Positions 58,404 through 64,000 of a DNA stretch of 64,000 nt are shown here, in pieces. Origin of the DNA: Solen grandis (taxonomy: Eukaryota > Mollusca > Bivalvia > Adapedonta > Solenidae); the NCBI GenBank assembly GCA_021229015.1, contig CM037778.1, forward strand, positions 15,753,504 through 15,817,503, given 5' to 3'. Position 1 is the first letter of the stretch, and the number at the start of each line of letters is the position of its first letter. Position numbers and translations under genes: made by a program. A model generated the notes under the pieces. It did no database searches and was not told where the DNA came from. It worked only from the letters and a program-made list of their open reading frames with translations.

Positions 58404-58943
58404 TTAAAGGCCCATTATGCTTCCAAAAGCAGTGAAAAGCAAAGTGTGTGCTAGAGATTTGTATCGAGATGCAATCTGTACATACTCGTTGACGACAACG
58501 TTACTAAAATGCATAAATAAGAAAAGATCATGCAGTTGTTTACAGATATAACTAATGTGCATATATATGCCACATTTCTTCCTCAGGTTTCCATAGCCAT
58601 TCTGTATGTCTCATTTAACGAATCACCAGTGCATAAACTGATGACGTAGCAGATAAACAAATTGTGATTCAACGACAGTTTATCAAATTCATATTATTTC
58701 CATTTACAGACTGTCTTCAGGTAAACTCGCCGATGCAAAATCTTAACAATGAGTTTTTTTTGACATCCATCCAAAATACTAAATTGCGTATTTTGATAAA
58801 CATTTCCAATGCGTTTAACTGTTATTTTACAGCAGACATTTGCACAGTATGTACCATTTGTGTTAGTCTATGATATGTCAATGTTATTTTATATTTCCTT
58901 TTTCATGAAAATTGGATCATTATGAAATATAATGGGCCTTTAA
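58404..58943. mobile_element. MITE-like element with TTAAAGGCCCATTAT ends (540 bp)
   Basis: The left end TTAAAGGCCCATTATGC at 58404 and the right end ATAATGGGCCTTTAA at 58929-58943 are exact inverse complements for 15 bp. TTAA forms the outer four bases on each side, which could be either the target duplication or part of the inverted repeat. The interior is AT-rich and non-coding; the 58664-58873 frame is inside it and not supported as a gene. Confidence 0.6.
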
Positions 58944-61900
58944 TAAAAAGCGATATGGCTTGTTTGCAGTTATGGCGGAGTATTGCGGCCCCTATAATGT
59001 GTGTGGGTGGAAATTGGAGTACCCCGACTCAACTCACTTATTTGAAAGAGCGATTAAATTTTGTATTACAGATAATGCCAGGATGGTCTAGGATCAAGCT
59101 CTTGCTGTGTAGGTTGGGTTTTAACCACATTAGGGGAAATAACAGATTCACAGACTAATAAAACACAATATATACTGACTGACAGAAAGACTGCGGATGA
59201 GTGGACGGACGGATGGATACACATTGACTTTTTGATATGGTATCGATTATAATTTGGATTTTTATAAACACTAAGATAAGGAGATAAAATAAAGATACAC
59301 AATGTATGAATCCAGTACCAAAAGAAGTGTTCATTTTTAGTTCTGATTAATTCATTCATTCTTCCGCCCGTTGGGTCACCATCAACACGGAAACAGCTTG
59401 TTAACTTGTAATTTTATTCATATTTTGACTTAGATATGCCTTTATCTGCGAAACATTACCTTCATTAATAAAATTTTAATAACAAAGTAAACGACATCTT
59501 TTGATAGAAGTTTGTTTCTAACATATCGGTATTCGCGATATGCTAACACCCGCAATTTGCATGTACACATCGGTTTGATTGTTAATTTATGGTCCACATG
59601 AGTGCCACTGAATTGTATTTATAAGTGCACTTAAATGATACACATTGGTCGACTGGTTAAAAGAGTCATGCACGCCTTTTTCCTGAATGTATATGCGTTT
59701 TGTGAGACATTTGTATTCCTATTATCGCATGATTAAACAAAGCTTTTTCTGGAAATGATGGAAACACTAGTGTTCTTTATCCAGACTTCATTGCAAGTAG
59801 AGAGCATTAATTTGACGCTTGGGTGAAGCTTAAACCTAATGGAAATTTCAACAAAACATCGTTTTCTTTACAAATTTAACCAAGATCTTATATCCGTGTT
59901 CTGTTTTTCAACCTATTCGCCATTAAATTGTTTTTTGCTCCATTCTTGATTTCACAAACGTCCAAAAATTTTTTATTTTCTTTAAAAATTAAGATAGATC
60001 TTTGTTCAAGTTTAAATAAACGTATCTTACTCAATTTTATAAAAGTATTTAAAATGTTACTAAACAAAAAATTATGACCTTCTTTCACTCTGCTTGATGA
60101 CATGCATTAGAAAGCTGTCTAAACTTGGTCTATTTTACATGTATATATGAAATAGAAACCCTTTCCATTTAGCTGAGCTCATTATGCATTTTTTATAGGA
60201 ATGTAATTTTGGTCTAGATCAATTCCGTGCAGCGCTGTGTATTCATATTCCTAAACAGTTAAAGCATTGCCATATTGATTTAGTAAAGACAAACAGTCAT
60301 TTCTTGGAAGAATCCGCAAAATTTCATTTCGTTCCACCTTTCTGTCTCTTTTCTCTCTCTTTTTCTTCACCCCCACCCCCCTTTCTCATCTCATTTTCTT
60401 ATTTTTTTACAATTCATTTTAATTCAATATATTTATTATTTCATGCTCATAAAACAACACATGATAAAAAAAAAACACACACACACACACAAAACACCAC
60501 CACCAACAACAACAAAAAAAAAAGTAGTATTTGTGACACTTTATTGCATCTATTACTCTTGATATACAATGTATATATATAGCTAAATTTTTAACTGTAT
60601 CATCATTTTCACTTTTAAATAAAGATTATTAAAAAATACATGTAATTCATCCTGAATTACACAAATAGTGTGTCTTTTGCAATGCAAGCACATTCTATCT
60701 TCCCGTGGTGCATTCTGATGTCTTCCTACCTCAAGGTTTGATACCGGGGAGTCACTTTTCTGAGTGTTATCAAAAGTTTGTTTCACTTTCCCGGCTTTAG
60801 TGCTTTGCGTGATTTTATGTAACAAAATTAGTCAAAAATTATATAGACTGCATAGTTTGGTTAAAGCTGGAGAAAGGATTTTGAATAAATATGATAAGTA
60901 ATAGCTTTACATATATTGACACTGGAATTCTCCTTTTATGATATTATTCATACCATATTTTAGGTGAATAGAATCGAATATTGGTCATGAATGAAAATTT
61001 AGGAATAGTTTCGTGTTGGCGATATAACTCACGCTCACACTACGTCTATTCAAATGGTATACTAGGACACGGAGACGTCACCGATATAGTTGTACCGTTA
61101 ACTCGAGTTTCACAAGATTTAAACAGTAATAGGTTTGGAGATCATCTCCTAGATTTATGCAAATCAGCTCAGTTATGTAACAAAATGTCACGAAAAAGCA
61201 CGCGCCAGGGAACTGATGGAAAACCGCTAAGAACCCTGGGAAAGTACCTTGTTGAACCCAAATTCCCATTCCGGCCATAGAAGTCAGACGTGCATCTTGC
61301 ATGCAATGAGACTGCCAAGGATTCCGTCCAGTGTTAAGTGATGCATTATTCATACACAATTACTTTTTTGGTGCAATAGATGATCAGTTCAAACCAAGGT
61401 CACAGAAACTAAAATGGTAGGATTTAGTTCTGGTAAAATTAGTGTGGCGAATAATTCCCCCCCCCCCTCGTTTTTTTTTAATCGGTCATGACTGCAGGGG
61501 TAGCACGTGAGACCGTCACAGCCTGGAGAGGAAGTTGGTTTGAACCTCAATGGGACCCACGGCTTTCTGGATTGCTTTTTGATATTGTCCATAATGCTAT
61601 AGCAAGATGGATACGTTTAAAACGGTCTGCTTACAAGAATCGCGTAGGAGTCATGCTGTATTACATTTTCAGAATTGCAGATAATATTTTATAAAAATAA
61701 TATCAGATCTCACACGTTATAAATACCTCTGACAAACGGGATGATTTCGGATACTTTCTAACTTTGAAGTCTTTAACTTCTTGCACAGACGTTCTTCATT
61801 ATAGAACAGAACATTATACATATGCAATAATCGAATGGTACTCAAGTTGCCGACACAACACGATGAATATTGGATGAGCTTTGTGGATTAACGGTCGGCA

Positions 61901-62368
61901 TTTAGTTACGTTGACCTTGGAGAATACAATGTTGCACCATGCGGCTGACCGGAAGTGACACGCTTTGTTCAAATAATGGCTGGTCTGTTAACAATGATTC
62001 AACATGTCGAAAAAGATATAGTGACTCGATTGTTTGTTTTCTTTAGCCTTATCAGTCCTCTTGATATTGTTATATATTCCGTGCCAGGAAAGAGAGAAAG
62101 AGGAAACAAATAATGGATACAAATGATACGGATTTTAAGAAATTACCTTCATCAAAAATATCTTGTACATTGAAAAACAAGAGGTGTTCATTCCTGTTTG
62201 CCAATGGTATTTTGAATACAAGATAGTACTTACACCATATACATTTTTTTAGTTCTTCAACGTTGACTTTTTTCATTTCACTTGTGGGAAAATAGACAAG
62301 CAAAACGTCGTTGTCTTAAATATTACCGCCCTACAAATGAATTACTTTTTGGCGTAAATGCTGAAAAT

Positions 62369-62400
<32 letters not shown>

Positions 62401-63062
62401 TATATATATACACTGATGTATGAAAAGCTGCTTAAAACGAAATCTTTCATTGGGTTACATTACTTTGTAAAACCGCAATGGAACCAATGGAATTGCGTAA
62501 TTGATACACTGTATAGATAAATGGAAATGTTGAAAACGGTTTATTATGACAGATATGGTAAACCGATTAACTAAAATGTCGAAATAAGTTTTGGAATATA
62601 CACTCGCTTTATCTGCCCTGTTCCTGATTGATTATAATCTTGTAGTACAATTTTTAAGCCTTTGGTATAAGTTCTGTTTTCTTTGTGTCTGATGCCCCAC
62701 ACACCATTGTTATAAGTATTATAGTACATTTGTCCTGATTTTTGTTTGACACGGTCTCAACTCGATTAGTTAGTGTAAGTAGAAAATCAACTCGATTGAT
62801 CTGTCGAGCTGCCACACTGCGTTTCACAATCGGAACACCTCGATGATAAATGCGTCTTCACTAAGAATGACGGAATTACCCGGGGTATTCCGACTAGGCG
62901 ATATCACACCGTAGACAAATTGCATGATACTCCAACCAGGACTAGATTTACTATTTTTATTTTTTATTGTCCGAGTTTTACTGTTGGGCATAGTATATTA
63001 GATTGTTCATAAAACTAAAGATCAGTTCCTTAGCGAGGTCCGTTCACATGGAATCGCATTGC
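58944..63062. other. Non-coding stretch with simple repeats
   Basis: No gene was recognised in about 4.1 kb. Noted: AC microsatellite at 60474-60491, C-run and poly-T at 61460-61480, TAA then TA microsatellite at 62371-62411, and a SINE fragment at about 62895-62960 (ATATCACACCGTAGACAAAT, GCATGATACTCCAACCAGG). The frames at 60981-61694 and 62070-62303 carry no recognised domains. Confidence 0.5.
62371..62411. repeat. TAA/TA microsatellite
   Basis: (TAA)n for about 30 bp followed by (TA)n for about 10 bp. Confidence 0.95.
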
Positions 63063-63215
63063 GGTAAACTCCCTGTAATGGTTCGACTACGTCTTGGACC
63101 ACTTTACCTCTACCAAGATAACCAAGGTACCCTAATGAAATATAAGGAAATCTTGGTTATTTCCGTGAATGGCCATAGGGTCCGAAATGTAGCGGAACCA
63201 TTACAGGGGGTTTAC
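63063..63215. mobile_element. Palindromic MITE, 153 bp
   Basis: Left GGTAAACTCCCTGTAATGGT, then TCGACTAC; right GTAGCGGAACC, then ATTACAGGGGGTTTACC. These are inverse complements over about 28 bp with a few mismatches. A second inner pair, AACCAAG/CTTGGTT, lies near the centre. The family is not recognised and no clear target duplication is visible. The reading frame 63003-63245 spans it and is not supported. Confidence 0.65.
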
Positions 63216-64000
63216 CTTAAAATACGGAGTCATTCAAACCATTAATTCGTGTTTGTTGTTTTCTTTTATTTCTAATGATATTTGTACAAGTTACATGTGA
63301 GTATAAATTAATGTATGAATTCAGTAGTATAATCATGTGTTTTGAATTTGCGAGATTCTTTCCTGCGGTTTCTTATAAAATGGAATGATGTATCATTTTG
63401 GGGAAAATTATGTTGGTGAACAAGGAAAAGCTCACGTACAGTGGGGAAGATTATTAATTAGCACTAACAAGTAAATTCATCAACACGCTAAACCATTGGT
63501 TTTGCACCTGATGACGCTGAATGTTTCATTGAATGTATTGTCTTTTTCACGTAGATTGTTATATACAATTTAATGTCCTTGTGAAGTAACTTTAATATTA
63601 TTTCTCGAGGGGGGGGGGGGGGGGCACAAAAATGTCTGCGGATAAGCCAAAAGAAATCATAGTGGAGGTCTTCAATTTTAAACTTTACCTACTGAACTAA
63701 AAATTATGAAATTGGTCTCCAACTTTAAACTTTACCAATTGAGCTTGTCCGTTCTTCATTTTTGGTTGTACCACTAGTTGTTTATTGAGGTCGTTGCTGA
63801 AAAAAATATGGACTGAATAGCGAACAATGCAGACCATGATCAGACTGCTGGGATGTTCAGGCTGACCTTGGTCTTCTCTGGTCGATTAGGCAGTCACAAA
63901 TGCCCACAGCATTGTACTACATCTGACTCTGACATCAAAGTTTGATATCGGTTTGTTATCTTGGTTACCATCTCCTACTTACAAACATGTACGACCAGTG
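63216..64000. other. Non-coding stretch to window end
   Basis: No gene seen. A run of 16 G lies at 63609-63624. A short direct repeat, AACTTTACCTACTGAACT / AACTTTACCAATTGAGCT, lies at 63681-63742. Confidence 0.5.

Overview
This window is eukaryotic genomic DNA, most likely from a bivalve mollusc (a heterodont clam would fit best; moderate confidence). The case rests on the repeats. There are several copies of a bivalve 'pearl'-like element with internal tandem cores, an ACGG-type microsatellite and a 3'-terminal hairpin. There are also tRNA-derived SINE copies, a DIRS-like retrotransposon, a mariner, and many short MITEs in an AT-rich background. No rRNA, intact tRNA, bacterial operon or CRISPR array is visible. 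Two runs of exactly 100 N are scaffold gaps.

The window is essentially a gene desert or a stretch of introns. Most open reading frames are chance or repeat-derived. The long minus-strand frames at 28.7-30.2 kb come from a 27-bp minisatellite. The recognisable proteins are all from transposons: a decayed DD34D mariner transposase (32.1-33.4 kb) and gag, RT and tyrosine-recombinase remnants of a DIRS-like element (43.8-47.6 kb). Two short stretches could be host exons. One at 53.37 kb resembles the start of a glycine N-acyltransferase-like gene. A weaker one is on the minus strand at 11.8-12.0 kb.

Layout: 1.6-3.1 kb pearl-like element; 4.9-7.4 kb a recent 1.2-kb tandem duplication; 9.3 kb gap; 12.4-15.0 kb a compound minisatellite (35-bp then 36-bp units); 15.8-20.0 kb a second pearl-like family split by a 3.4-kb TIR element; 20-28 kb MITEs and SINEs; 28.8-30.1 kb 27-bp array; 30.6-31.5 kb pogo-like element; 32.1-33.4 kb mariner; 34.1-35.7 kb 37-bp array; 36.7-36.9 kb 38-bp array; 37.3-43.0 kb three pearl-like copies and a MITE; 43.8-47.6 kb DIRS-like element nested in another repeat; 49.6-50.7 kb a third pearl-like family with a piggyBac-like MITE inside; 51.4 kb gap inside a SINE; 51.8-64 kb SINEs, microsatellites, two MITEs and the candidate exon.

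The most interesting signal is architectural. Three repeat families share the same 5' hairpin plus subterminal-inverted-repeat plan, yet use different sequences that stay complementary between their own 5' and 3' ends.
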